Source: an uncultured Victivallales bacterium (GTDB lineage: Bacteria; Verrucomicrobiota; Lentisphaeria; Victivallales; UBA1829). From it: 40,677 nt of DNA. Shown in pieces: positions 24,800 to 33,203 of this stretch. The notes under the pieces were generated by a model. It worked only from the letters and a program-made list of their open reading frames with translations, searched no databases and was not told where the DNA came from. The stretch spans positions 1-40,677 of the forward strand of contig CAKUDG010000029.1 in the NCBI GenBank assembly GCA_934644965.1. The letters are read 5' to 3'. Within the stretch, counting starts at the first letter, position 1; each line of letters starts with the position of its first letter. The translations under genes and the position numbers were made by a program.

Positions 24800-26947
24800 T
24801 CATGCGCTTGCGGGCGGTGGCTGAGGGAGCTTCCGGGAGGAGGGGGAGCTCTCCTCAGCCGCTCCCCCCGGCAGAGAGAAAACCAGGCTGCAGGCGCCAG
24901 AGTTTCCCGGGAGAAGGGTAAGGCGGATCCGGGTGAGCTGATCGCCCCAGGACTTGCGGATGTTCGCATCGTTGTGAACGAAGGGGGCCAGTTCGACGGA
25001 ATCAAAAGAGGAGGCGTCAAGACGGATCTGACCGTCGAAGAGCAGGATTTTGTCCATGACGCTCACAGGGACCGGGGTGAACAGAGTGATCAGAAGCTCC
25101 GGAGAGGTGGATGCGTTGACGGAAAAGCGGTCGGAAATTGTGCAGACTCTTCCGTCCGGAGAGAGCGAGAGAGTCCTCCGGAAGGATTGCAGGCCCGCTT
25201 CCCCGGGATAGGCATGGAGCAGATCCGAACTGAGACTCTGCGAGCCATCCTCGAGGTTTCGGAATTCAAGCGAGGCGGAAAAAGATTTTCCGGCAGTCTC
25301 CCCGATTCCGCTGAAGAACGGAGCATTGTGTCCCTGGGCTCCGTGGTAGAGCGATTCATAGCGTTTTCCGGAGAAGGTTTTTGCCGTATAAACATCCGTT
25401 CCGAGGTCGATCACGACGGGCGTCCGGCCGTGGAACAGCGTGAAATGCCCCAGATCGTTGTGATTGTGCATTTCACCGTTGTGACCTCCTTTGAGTGAGG
25501 CGCAGAATCCCTCCTTTCCGCCGCGCACGATGCCGAGACGCCCGGGATAGAAGGTGCTTTCGTTTTCAGGAATGTTTTTGGGAGCGCTTCCTGGAAAAGA
25601 GGAAGAGTTTGCGGAAGTATCTTCTTCCCATGGCCGGGGAGTGAAGAAGAATTCCGCTGTCTGCTGGAAAAAGTCGCCGTTATCCAGATGAATTCTGGTT
25701 TTTGCCTGCATGCGGTAGGGGGGAAGCGGAATGGCGGCATGCTCATCCTGCTGAGCAAGGGAGAATTGCTGTCTGGCAAATTGCAGGAGGAGTTCGGATC
25801 CGGTTGCCTTCGCGGCCGCGGCGAGAAGGGGAAGGGGAAGTTTGATCCGGGAACCGCCGTCGGAGAAATTCAGAAGCCGGTCCGGAGCCATCCGGACACG
25901 TGCGGGAAATTCAAGCATGGCGCGGAATTTTGGTTCCGCATAGAGCTTTTCCATGGATCCGGGGAAGGCCTTTTCGAGATGATCTGCGTAACGGAAGAAC
26001 TCGGCGGCGGATTTGATCCAGTATCCGGGGCCTTCATCGCAGAAACCGTCGTCGAATGAAAAGTCGTAGTAACGGTCGGCGATTCCGTTGAGTTCGTCGA
26101 TCAGGCGGACGAGGTCTTCGGGATCCTCCAGAAGAAGCAGCCCCGCGTTCAGGAGCGATTCGCTGATCCAGATGGACCAGTTCCCCTGTCCGTTCTGCCA
26201 GAAATACGGTGTTTCGTATTCATGATTCAGAAAAGGACGCAGTGTTTTCCGGATGGTTTCCTGACGGAAGAGTTCGGCCATGTTCGGAGAAAGGTGCTCA
26301 ATCTCCGAGCCTGTGATGTTCATGACATCTGCCACGAGCGAGGCAGTCGAAGCGGAGAAAAGGTCCAGACGTGTCTGCGTGTCCGCGTCGGGGGGGAGGA
26401 CGTCCTTCTCCTGATAGAAGGCATGCGCGTGGATGCACCAGTAGCGTTCGTTCACGATCGCCCAGAGATGATTGACGAGGGGGGGGAGATATTTTTCCGT
26501 GTCGCCTGTCAGGCAGAGAGCAAAACTCAGACGTCCGAGATTGCTCCGTCTTCTGAAATACCCCGCCTCGTAATCCGTCCGGTTTCCCCGCAACCGGTAC
26601 GCAATGTAATCCATGACAGGCAAAGGAGGAATATCTTCCGAAAGAATGACTTCCGTATCCATGAGAATCCGTTGTGCCATTTGTTTCTTTTCCGGTGTCC
26701 GGAAGAGTTTCTCCCATGCCTCCCGGTCGCTGAAGGGAGGATAGAACTGCGGACGGCAAAATTCATTCCGGATGCGTTCTTCCAGATTCCCGGGGAGAAG
26801 GTCTTTGAAGCGTTTTCTGATTCCGCCGTTTTTTTCTCCGGAACAGAGCGTTTTCGCACCTCCGTCCTTGTTCATGGAAGATCCGGAGGATTCCGAAGCG
26901 GAACAGAACAAACGGGATAACGCTTCTCTTCTTTTCAGCCGATTCAT
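24800..26947 (-). CDS. Heparinase II/III family protein
   Basis: Probable polysaccharide lyase of 715 aa. The N-terminal half is an alpha/alpha toroid-like helical region (about 50-400). The C-terminal half is the beta-sheet heparinase II/III domain with the diagnostic GHNGEMHNHNDLGHF, LGTDVY and the HGAQGHNAPFF segment. Lyases of this family cleave uronic-acid polymers by beta-elimination and leave unsaturated uronates. No export signal is visible: residues 1-50 are basic and polar, with only a short KRREALSRLF start. It may therefore act on imported oligosaccharides in the cytoplasm. The ribosome binding site AAGGAG is 9 nt before the ATG. The C-terminus ends in a Pro/Ser-rich tail. Confidence 0.85.
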   Translation of the reverse strand: MNRLKRREALSRLFCSASESSGSSMNKDGGAKTLCSGEKNGGIRKRFKDLLPGNLEERIRNEFCRPQFYPPFSDREAWEKLFRTPEKKQMAQRILMDTEVILSEDIPPLPVMDYIAYRLRGNRTDYEAGYFRRRSNLGRLSFALCLTGDTEKYLPPLVNHLWAIVNERYWCIHAHAFYQEKDVLPPDADTQTRLDLFSASTASLVADVMNITGSEIEHLSPNMAELFRQETIRKTLRPFLNHEYETPYFWQNGQGNWSIWISESLLNAGLLLLEDPEDLVRLIDELNGIADRYYDFSFDDGFCDEGPGYWIKSAAEFFRYADHLEKAFPGSMEKLYAEPKFRAMLEFPARVRMAPDRLLNFSDGGSRIKLPLPLLAAAAKATGSELLLQFARQQFSLAQQDEHAAIPLPPYRMQAKTRIHLDNGDFFQQTAEFFFTPRPWEEDTSANSSSFPGSAPKNIPENESTFYPGRLGIVRGGKEGFCASLKGGHNGEMHNHNDLGHFTLFHGRTPVVIDLGTDVYTAKTFSGKRYESLYHGAQGHNAPFFSGIGETAGKSFSASLEFRNLEDGSQSLSSDLLHAYPGEAGLQSFRRTLSLSPDGRVCTISDRFSVNASTSPELLITLFTPVPVSVMDKILLFDGQIRLDASSFDSVELAPFVHNDANIRKSWGDQLTRIRLTLLPGNSGACSLVFSLPGGAAEESSPSSRKLPQPPPASA

Positions 26948-26980
26948 AAGAAAGGACTCCTTCTTTTTGCATCATTGCGT

Positions 26981-27637
26981 TCAAAGCAGATACTGGATAA
27001 GCTGGATGATATTGAAAATCAATACGGGATTTTCCGTACATTCTTTTTTGTGTCCGGGCAGGAAACTGAGGATCCGTCCGCCGGCGGGGGAAAGGCATTC
27101 GGAGCACTGGGGAAAGGTTTTGCCGTTGACATCGGCAGTCATGAGCGTCATGAGGGGTGCGGTCTGCTCCAGTGCGGTATAGATTTCGTCTTCCGGAAGA
27201 GAGAATTCCCGTAGGCTCCCGGAAAGTTTGTGACGGCTCTTTGCCCGGAGCACCGTACAGGGAGCAACAGGATGACAGGATACTGGAACCCCGTCCGGAT
27301 CTTCCGGCCGCACCCAGCGAAGTCCGACCGCTTTCCGCCACCATTCCCATTTCCAGAATGCGGCGCTCGAGCCGTGCAGAAGCAGAAAATCCCCCCCGTC
27401 GTCGTAATATTCCCTGACGGCTTTTTCCGCTCCGGAGTCCGGATGCGGATTTCCACAGGTCCCTCCGATGAGATGAAGAATCAAAAGTTCGCAGTCCTCT
27501 TTCCAGGATGCGTTTTCGAGGAGGGAAAAATCGTCTTCAAAGAAACGGATCCGGGCTTTGAGCTCCCCCGGGAGGGCGCTGAAGATTTGTTTCCCGGGAT
27601 GGACTCCGTAATGATTGTCAGCAAAAAAATAGATCAT
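26981..27637 (-). CDS. ThuA-like family protein
   Basis: Protein of 218 aa resembling ThuA-like, type-1 glutamine-amidotransferase-fold proteins of sugar metabolism. The fold signature is visible: YYDDGGDFLLLHGSSAAFWKWEWWRKAVGLRW, corresponding to the GGG-x-HG-F-W-Y-LGG pattern of ThuA. A late LSFLPGH segment also fits. The enzymatic role is not certain; ThuA-like proteins are linked to disaccharide and 3-keto-sugar metabolism. The start overlaps the OYE-type gene's stop by 4 bp (27634-27637). The heparinase-type gene follows after 33 bp. Confidence 0.65.
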   Translation of the reverse strand: MIYFFADNHYGVHPGKQIFSALPGELKARIRFFEDDFSLLENASWKEDCELLILHLIGGTCGNPHPDSGAEKAVREYYDDGGDFLLLHGSSAAFWKWEWWRKAVGLRWVRPEDPDGVPVSCHPVAPCTVLRAKSRHKLSGSLREFSLPEDEIYTALEQTAPLMTLMTADVNGKTFPQCSECLSPAGGRILSFLPGHKKECTENPVLIFNIIQLIQYLL

Positions 27638-29133
27638 GAAATTCTGCCTTTTGCTTTGATTTTCAATTGCTTCAATTCTTCTGCGGAGGAAAGTCTGCGG
27701 TAGAAGTCATCCAGGGGATAGCATCCGGAAACGATTCCGGCGCGGGGGGCGTTGGTGCAGTCGCCGAAGGTTCTGCAGATTCTGCGGCGGTCGGGACTGC
27801 GTCCGGCGAGGAGATCCGAACAGATGTCCGGATAGGGGAGCGCCATCCGGCCGATTCCGACAAAGTCGGTGAGTCCGTGCGCCACCGAATACTCCGCCGC
27901 GTTCGGAAGATACTCCTGCAAACAGCTGTACCCCGAACCGACAAAGCGGATCTCCGGAGGACAGAGTTCCCGGATCCTTTTCACCGCATCGATGTGGCGG
28001 GCGACATTGAGAAGCGGATGCTCCGGCGGCAAATATCCGTCCGACACCGCATAGTAGGCGGGCCGCTGAAGATGAACACTGTAATAAGGACTTCCCGCCG
28101 TTGCACAAATCAGATCCACTCCGTATTCCCGATGCGCCATCCGGATGAATTCCGCGGGTTCCCTGAGATCCGGATCCATCCCTCTTCCCGTTCCGTCTCC
28201 TCCGAAGGCGAAGGGATAGGATCCCTCCCAGGCCATCGGGACGCCACGGCCGTTCTTCTCATCCTTCACGAAGGGAATCAGATCGAAAAGACTCAGACGC
28301 ATCGCCAGATTCAGCCCCGGACAGGCTTTCCGGATTCCGGACGCAATTTCCCGGAAAAAACGTGTCCGGTTTTCAAAGGACCCGCCATAGGGGCCTTTGC
28401 GTTCGACGGCGCTGAGGAATTCGTGCGCCAGATACCCGTGCGCGTGTTTGATGTCGACGAAATCGAATCCGGCCTTCTGGGCAATCACGGCGCTCCTGAC
28501 AAATGCCTGTACGATTTCCCCGATTTCCCTGTCCGTGAGCACATTTTCCTTTCCGCAGTGACATTTCTCATCCAGAAGCGGATGCGCGTAAGCCGTGGAG
28601 GGCAGAGCCTTCCCGGGATCGTCCGGATGGGAAAATCTCCCGGAATGAGTCAGCTGGAGCCCGATCAGGAGCTCTTTGTCCGTTCCCGAGCTTTCCCGGT
28701 GGACGCGGCGCATTTCCGTACAGAGGCTTTTCAGCGCCTCCAGCGTGTGTTCCGCGGCGAGAAGCTGATGCGGATTGCTCCTTCCGCGATGCATGACCGC
28801 AGCCGCCTCCGTCCCGCAGATGAGTTTTGCGCCGGATGAGGCAAAACGCAGCCAGCGCCGTCTTGTGTATTCGCTTGGAAGGCCGTCTCTGGTGCAGTCC
28901 CAGCCTTCCATGGGGAGGATCGCCCAGCGGTTCCCGGGAGTCCGGCCGCAGCAGGAAAGCGGAGAGGACAGGACCTTCCCGGGAACGGCGTCGGATGAAA
29001 GCCCGATTTGGATTCCCTCCCGGAGCAGTTCTTCCCGGAACTCGGAAAGAGTCTTGAAGGAGGCGACTTTGCGGTACTGAGGACCGCTGGCGGAGCCGAT
29101 GGGAAAACGCATAAAATGGGACAAACCTTTCAA
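27634..29133 (-). CDS. NADH:flavin oxidoreductase (Old Yellow Enzyme family)
   Basis: FMN-dependent TIM-barrel ene-reductase-type protein of 499 aa, longer than single-domain OYEs (about 340-400 aa). The catalytic block is VDIKHAHGYLAHEFLSAVERKGPYGGSFENRTRF. LLIGLQLTHSGRFSHPDD, VDLICATAGSPYYS and a late FVGIGRMALPYPD phosphate-binding segment fit the family. Near the C-terminus is a Cys-containing stretch (ICRTFGDCTNAPRAGIVSGC) reminiscent of Fe-S ene-reductases, but with C-x5-C-x10-C spacing. It could reduce an alpha,beta-unsaturated carbonyl compound. The start overlaps the XRE-cupin gene's stop by 4 bp. Confidence 0.85.
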   Translation of the reverse strand: MKGLSHFMRFPIGSASGPQYRKVASFKTLSEFREELLREGIQIGLSSDAVPGKVLSSPLSCCGRTPGNRWAILPMEGWDCTRDGLPSEYTRRRWLRFASSGAKLICGTEAAAVMHRGRSNPHQLLAAEHTLEALKSLCTEMRRVHRESSGTDKELLIGLQLTHSGRFSHPDDPGKALPSTAYAHPLLDEKCHCGKENVLTDREIGEIVQAFVRSAVIAQKAGFDFVDIKHAHGYLAHEFLSAVERKGPYGGSFENRTRFFREIASGIRKACPGLNLAMRLSLFDLIPFVKDEKNGRGVPMAWEGSYPFAFGGDGTGRGMDPDLREPAEFIRMAHREYGVDLICATAGSPYYSVHLQRPAYYAVSDGYLPPEHPLLNVARHIDAVKRIRELCPPEIRFVGSGYSCLQEYLPNAAEYSVAHGLTDFVGIGRMALPYPDICSDLLAGRSPDRRRICRTFGDCTNAPRAGIVSGCYPLDDFYRRLSSAEELKQLKIKAKGRIS

Positions 29134-29699
29134 AAACGTTTGGGTTTCTGCAGATGAACGATGACAAGCTCGGTGTCTTCGAGTGTTTCATAACTGTGGC
29201 GCAGAAGGGCGTCGAACTGCACGGCCATGCCTTTGCGGAGGAGAAGCTCCTCCTCCGGAAGACTGAGACGCAGACAGCCGCGCAGCACCCAGCAGAGTTC
29301 ATAATCGTCCCTGTGCAGTTCCGGAGTGGAAAGTCTGGCCCCCGCGGCGGCTTCTGCGTGCATGCAGCGCAGATGGTTGTAGGAAACGCGTTCAAAAAGA
29401 AAATCGCCTGAACGGTACTGTTCCGCACGCACGGAGTGGGAACTTTGCCTTTCCGCAAGGCAGATGAGATCCGAAAGTGTGATCTGGAATGTTCTGGCGA
29501 TCCGGCAGAGAGTGTCCGTCTCCGCAGACGTGCGGTTCCGCTCCAGTTTGGAGATCACGCTTGCGGAGACTCCGCTTCTTTCCGAAAGCTCCGCAATGCT
29601 CATGCCCTCTCTTTTCCGGAGCACGCGCAGAATGCCGAAGTCGAGCGTGCTCTCCTTTTCTGTGCTTCGTTCTCTGTTTGTTTTCTCCGCTGTTTTCAT
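29130..29699 (-). CDS. XRE-family transcriptional regulator with cupin domain
   Basis: Regulator of 189 aa with an N-terminal helix-turn-helix (about 22-80). The recognition region GMSIAELSERSGVSASVISKLERNRTSAETDTL is a typical XRE/SinR-like fold. The C-terminal half is a cupin barrel (about 110-185; ELHRDDYELCWVLRGCLRLSLPEEELLLRKGMAVQFDALLRHSYE), probably binding a small effector. It lies inside the operon, overlapping the flavoprotein gene upstream and the OYE-type gene downstream by 4 bp each. It presumably controls the operon in response to its substrate or a pathway intermediate. Confidence 0.9.
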   Translation of the reverse strand: MKTAEKTNRERSTEKESTLDFGILRVLRKREGMSIAELSERSGVSASVISKLERNRTSAETDTLCRIARTFQITLSDLICLAERQSSHSVRAEQYRSGDFLFERVSYNHLRCMHAEAAAGARLSTPELHRDDYELCWVLRGCLRLSLPEEELLLRKGMAVQFDALLRHSYETLEDTELVIVHLQKPKRF

Positions 29700-31819
29700 C
29701 CGCGGATCCTTTCTTCTTCCGGGGAGGAATGATATTTCTCCCGATATTGTTTCCAGAGTGTTTCAAAGTATCCGTTCTGCTCCGGCAGGGGACGGCAGGG
29801 CCGCCACTGCGATTGCACTTCCTGTCCCGTGAGTACGCTTTCCAGAACCCGGTCTCTGAACGAAGGATCTTCCGGATGCGCTTTCCAGTCCGGAAAACCC
29901 GGCACGGGGAGACTCCCTTCCGGAGAAAGCACCAGACTCCCGCCGCGGGAGCCTGCACCGCTTTTTATCTGTGCCAAAATGGATTCCAGATACACCAGCT
30001 GTGCCGTCAGAAGCTGGCGGTTCCGGAGAATTTCAAGCTGAGACTCCGCATCCAGTCCGCCCAGAGGGCAGCTCCGGTGTGCGGAAAGCTGCCTGCGGGT
30101 TTCCTCAATGGCAGTCCGGACGCTTCCTTCTTCCCGGATGAAACTGCCCGCGTGATCCATGCGTTCGCGGAGGATTTCACGTTCATTTTTCCAGTCTGCC
30201 TCCGCCGTGAGGCAGAGTCTGTTCATGCGTTGTTGGTATCCGGAAAGGAGTTCCCGGGCTTTTTTCCGCACGCTTCTTCTTTCCGCATCGTCCTGATGGG
30301 CGTTCCCCTGTTTCCCCAGGGAAAGAGCAATGGCTTCTGCGGCGCGGAAAGCGCCGCATTGCCCCGCATTCAGGGCGGAGCCGCCCGGACGCATCACCCC
30401 GTGGGAACCGTTCACTTCCCCGACAGGGAAAAAATTTCTGAGAGATTCCGATTCCCAGTTCCTGTCTCCGGCAAGTCCCCCGTTGTTGTGCTGCGCGCAG
30501 ACAGCCACTTCCAGTGCATCTTTTCCCAGCTCAATACCGTGTTCCGCAAAGAGTTGCCATGCCGGTTCGTTCAGTTCCTTCAGACGTTTCAGAGGGCAAC
30601 GGCCCGTCACTCCGTTGCCGGAGAGATATTCCCGGAGTTCGGCGGAGCAACGTGCCGGATGGAAATCCGGCGGATCACTCCGGTAGTCCAGATAGACTCT
30701 ACGTCCCCGGAGCACGGTCTCCCTGTACACCAGGAGATCAATGGCCGACGAGCCGTTCAGATGGTCCGCGGAAAACGGCCATTGATAGCCTTTGAGAAAG
30801 ATTGCGTCATACATTTCCTCCGGGCTCCGGAAATACTCCCGCAGAAATTCCCTTTCATCTGAATTTCCGTCCTTTGCGCGGGAGACGAAACGCGGAAGCG
30901 CCTGAAGATAACTCCCCGAAACGTTCCAGCGGAAATCCAGCGCCGCCAGGCCGAACTGCGATTCCGGCAGATTCCTTCCCTTCACTCCCGCTTCAAACGC
31001 CAGTCCGATGGCTCCGGTATGGACTGCAGGGTAGACACTTCGTCCGTAAAGACCGCCGGGGCCTCCGACGGCAAAGACGGTGCGCCTGGCAAACACGCTC
31101 CGGAATACCAGTCCCCGGCGGAGAGAGAGTTTGTCCTTTCCGGTGTTTTCCTTTTCTGCGCCTTTTTCTTTTTCCTCATCTCCTCCTCCTTCTCCTGAAA
31201 CAGGGGAAGAAGCTTCCGCCCTGCTGTTCTGATTCAGATCGGCGAAGAGAGCGCCGTAACAGCTGTGCCCGTCCGAGATCAGATCCGTGGCGATGTGCTG
31301 TTCGAGAACGGGAATGCGTCTGCGTCTGATTTCCCGGATCAGGGCCAGGCAGATCTCGCGGGAGGTGTAGGGGCCGCAGGAGCTGGCGCGTCTCCGGGGA
31401 TCGTTGTCCGTCTTGTATCCCGGATACGCACCGTATTCATCGTGGGGGAAGGGGACACCCAGAGTCAGCAGATGGGAAAAGGCAATGACGGAAAGGGAGG
31501 CTTCCGCAAGTGCCAGATCTCCGTGAACGCCGCCTCCTTTCATCAGATCGGCGGCGAGGAGGAGAGGCGAGTCGGCTTCATTCCCGTAGAGTCCGAGCTT
31601 GTAGTAGGTCTGTTTGTCGCTTCCGGTGTTGATGCTGGTGCCCATGTGGAGCCCTTCGGTGCAGAGAAGAATCCTTCGAACTCCAAGGGCATGGAGCCGT
31701 ACGGCTGCGGCAAGTCCGGAAGCGCCGCTTCCGATGACGAGAACATCGCAGTCTGTTTCCATCTGTTTCAGTCCGGATCTTTTTGCAATCACGTTTGTTG
31801 TGTGCGGTTTTGTTCCCAT
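29696..31819 (-). CDS. FAD-dependent oxidoreductase, fumarate reductase/succinate dehydrogenase flavoprotein-like
   Basis: Flavoprotein of 707 aa. The FAD-binding Rossmann motif is VLVIGSGASGLAAA. HNNGGLAGDRNW, NFFPVGEVNGSHGVMRPGGSALNAGQCGAFRAAEA near residues 465-520 is the FAD-domain end typical of the family. GTSINTGSDKQTYYKLGLYG follows the dinucleotide fold. A charged low-complexity stretch at about residues 205-236 (Glu/Gly/Lys-rich) interrupts it. It probably oxidises or reduces a C-C bond next to a carbonyl, but the substrate is unknown. The SDR gene is 44 bp upstream and the XRE-cupin gene overlaps downstream. A second ATG at 31762 is possible but has no better ribosome binding site. 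Confidence 0.8.
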   Translation of the reverse strand: MGTKPHTTNVIAKRSGLKQMETDCDVLVIGSGASGLAAAVRLHALGVRRILLCTEGLHMGTSINTGSDKQTYYKLGLYGNEADSPLLLAADLMKGGGVHGDLALAEASLSVIAFSHLLTLGVPFPHDEYGAYPGYKTDNDPRRRASSCGPYTSREICLALIREIRRRRIPVLEQHIATDLISDGHSCYGALFADLNQNSRAEASSPVSGEGGGDEEKEKGAEKENTGKDKLSLRRGLVFRSVFARRTVFAVGGPGGLYGRSVYPAVHTGAIGLAFEAGVKGRNLPESQFGLAALDFRWNVSGSYLQALPRFVSRAKDGNSDEREFLREYFRSPEEMYDAIFLKGYQWPFSADHLNGSSAIDLLVYRETVLRGRRVYLDYRSDPPDFHPARCSAELREYLSGNGVTGRCPLKRLKELNEPAWQLFAEHGIELGKDALEVAVCAQHNNGGLAGDRNWESESLRNFFPVGEVNGSHGVMRPGGSALNAGQCGAFRAAEAIALSLGKQGNAHQDDAERRSVRKKARELLSGYQQRMNRLCLTAEADWKNEREILRERMDHAGSFIREEGSVRTAIEETRRQLSAHRSCPLGGLDAESQLEILRNRQLLTAQLVYLESILAQIKSGAGSRGGSLVLSPEGSLPVPGFPDWKAHPEDPSFRDRVLESVLTGQEVQSQWRPCRPLPEQNGYFETLWKQYREKYHSSPEEERIRG

Positions 31820-31863
31820 GACTTTTTTTGCTCCCAGTTTTTTCTTTCCCCGGGACAGTGCTG

Positions 31864-32688
31864 TCAGAAGCGTTCGATGAGCATTCCTCCGTCGACATTG
31901 AGCACCTGTCCGGTGGAGTAGGCCAGATCGCCGGAAAGAAGCATCCGGACGGCTCTGCCCACATCGGAGGGGAGTCCCCAGCGTTTCTGGAGGGTCAGGC
32001 CGTCTGCAATCAGGCGGTCGTATTTGGCTGTCACGGATCGTGTCATGTCGCTCCGGATGATTCCCGGACGGATTTCGTAGACGGCGATTCCTTCCTCTGC
32101 GAGCCGGGCCGTCCAGAGTTTGCTTGCCATAGCCACTCCGGCCTTGGAAAGGCAGTATTCTCCCCGTTCGATATTCGCGCAGCGGGCGGAAACGGAGCCG
32201 ATGTTGACAATGCAGCGGAATTTTCCCGTCCTGTTCTCCAGAAGCGCCTTCGCCGCCAGCTGTGTCAGAAAGAAGGGCCCCTTGAGATTGATTTCCATGA
32301 CACGGTCAAAACTTTCCTGCGTCATTTCCAGCAGATCACAGCGCTTTCCCGGCGCTACTCCCGCGTTGTTGACAAGAGCATCGAGAGTTCCGAATTCTTC
32401 CAGAAAGGTCCTGATGAGTTCCCTGCGTTCGCTTTCGGAGGATATATCGCAGCGATGAAAAAGGATTCTTCCGCCACTGTTCGGGAGGGGGGGCGTATTG
32501 GCTGAAGAAGATGGAGCAGGGGCGGCGTTGTCGTCTTCCGGCGCATCCTCCTCCGGAAGAGAAGCCTTCCCCGGAGAAGTGCTGCGGCTGCAGTACATGA
32601 CGTTGTGCCCGGCGGAGGCCAGTTCCCGGACAATTCCCGCTCCGATTCCGCGTGACCCTCCTGTCACAAGGACATTCAGCTTTTCCAT
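31864..32688 (-). CDS. SDR-family NAD(P)-dependent oxidoreductase
   Basis: Short-chain dehydrogenase, 274 aa, first gene of the operon. Cofactor motif TGGSRGIG (residues 9-16), NNAG (107-110) and the catalytic Ser165, Tyr178 and Lys182 (GEYCLSK) are intact. The C-terminal STGQVLNVDGGM is FabG/KduD-like. An insert of about 35 Ser/Pro/Glu/Asp-rich residues (37-72) replaces the short loop after the second beta strand, where NAD(P) preference is normally set. In a uronate pathway it could act as a deoxyuronate or hydroxyacid dehydrogenase, but specificity cannot be read. The ribosome binding site AAGGA is 6 nt before the ATG. A promoter with a 155-nt purine-rich leader lies upstream. Confidence 0.9.
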   Translation of the reverse strand: MEKLNVLVTGGSRGIGAGIVRELASAGHNVMYCSRSTSPGKASLPEEDAPEDDNAAPAPSSSANTPPLPNSGGRILFHRCDISSESERRELIRTFLEEFGTLDALVNNAGVAPGKRCDLLEMTQESFDRVMEINLKGPFFLTQLAAKALLENRTGKFRCIVNIGSVSARCANIERGEYCLSKAGVAMASKLWTARLAEEGIAVYEIRPGIIRSDMTRSVTAKYDRLIADGLTLQKRWGLPSDVGRAVRMLLSGDLAYSTGQVLNVDGGMLIERF

Positions 32689-32740
32689 GGTGATTCCTTC
32701 TCCCTCTTCTCCCTCTTCTTTTCCTCTTCTTTCCCGTTCT

Positions 32741-32773
32741 TTTTTTCTCCGTTTTTTCTCCGTTTTTTCTCCG
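32741..32773 (-). repeat. Three 11-bp tandem repeats in the SDR operon leader
   Basis: Three perfect copies of an 11-bp unit (CGGAGAAAAAA on the transcribed strand) lie between the promoter and the SDR start. They sit within a leader that is almost entirely purines down to the ribosome binding site. Confidence 0.85.
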
Positions 32774-32850
32774 TTTCCCGGGAGAGTTTTGTTCCGGTCT
32801 TTTAGCCGGGCAGCCGATATTTTTTTCTTTTATGCTATATTTTATGTTGA

Positions 32851-32879
32851 AATATATTCTTTAGGAAAATTTATTTCAA
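32851..32879 (-). promoter_or_regulatory. Promoter of the SDR-to-dehydrogenase operon
   Basis: On the minus strand TTGAAA (32879-32874) and TATATT (32856-32851) are separated by 17 bp in an A/T-rich stretch. Transcription would start near 32844, about 155 nt before the SDR start codon. Confidence 0.65.
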
Positions 32880-33203
32880 GCATTTTTCAAAAAAAAGAAG
32901 AAAAACGACCTTTTTCCCAAGGGCGACACGGAGTTCTTCACCCCTGCTTTCTCCGTGATTCGAGGCAGTTTTTGCTTTTACGCTTCATGCGCCTTTTTTG
33001 CGTTTCCGTATCTTGTGTCCGGATGAGATGTGATGCCCTTGCAGTTCTGTTTCGTTTCTGTTTGGATGGATGGGGAGGGGGCTATCTTTTTGGATTCTTT
33101 CCGCTTGAGATTCGTTCAGGCATTTCTTCCGGAAGAGCGGGGAGTCTTCCGGAAGAATTTCCTTTTTGCCCGGGGGGGGAACGGATCATGAAATTTGGAA
33201 GAA
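32880..33203. other. Intergenic region with a nested palindrome, no gene recognised
   Basis: About 324 bp between the SDR operon promoter and the end of the CBM9-like protein gene. It contains the inverted repeat at 33124-33157. The remainder is T-rich without a coding frame of convincing composition. Confidence 0.5.
33124..33157. repeat. Nested inverted repeat, candidate terminator
   Basis: Two 13-bp arms (33124-33136 and 33145-33157) are perfect inverted repeats around an 8-nt loop. Each arm is itself built on the palindrome TCTTCCGGAAGA. It lies 46 bp beyond the stop at 33204. T-rich sequence follows only on the plus side, so its role as a terminator for the minus-strand gene is uncertain. 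Confidence 0.6.

Noticed and set aside
26920..26947. Tat-like start (KRREALSRLF) on the heparinase-type protein
   Set aside because: A twin-arginine pair is present, but no hydrophobic segment or cleavage site follows.
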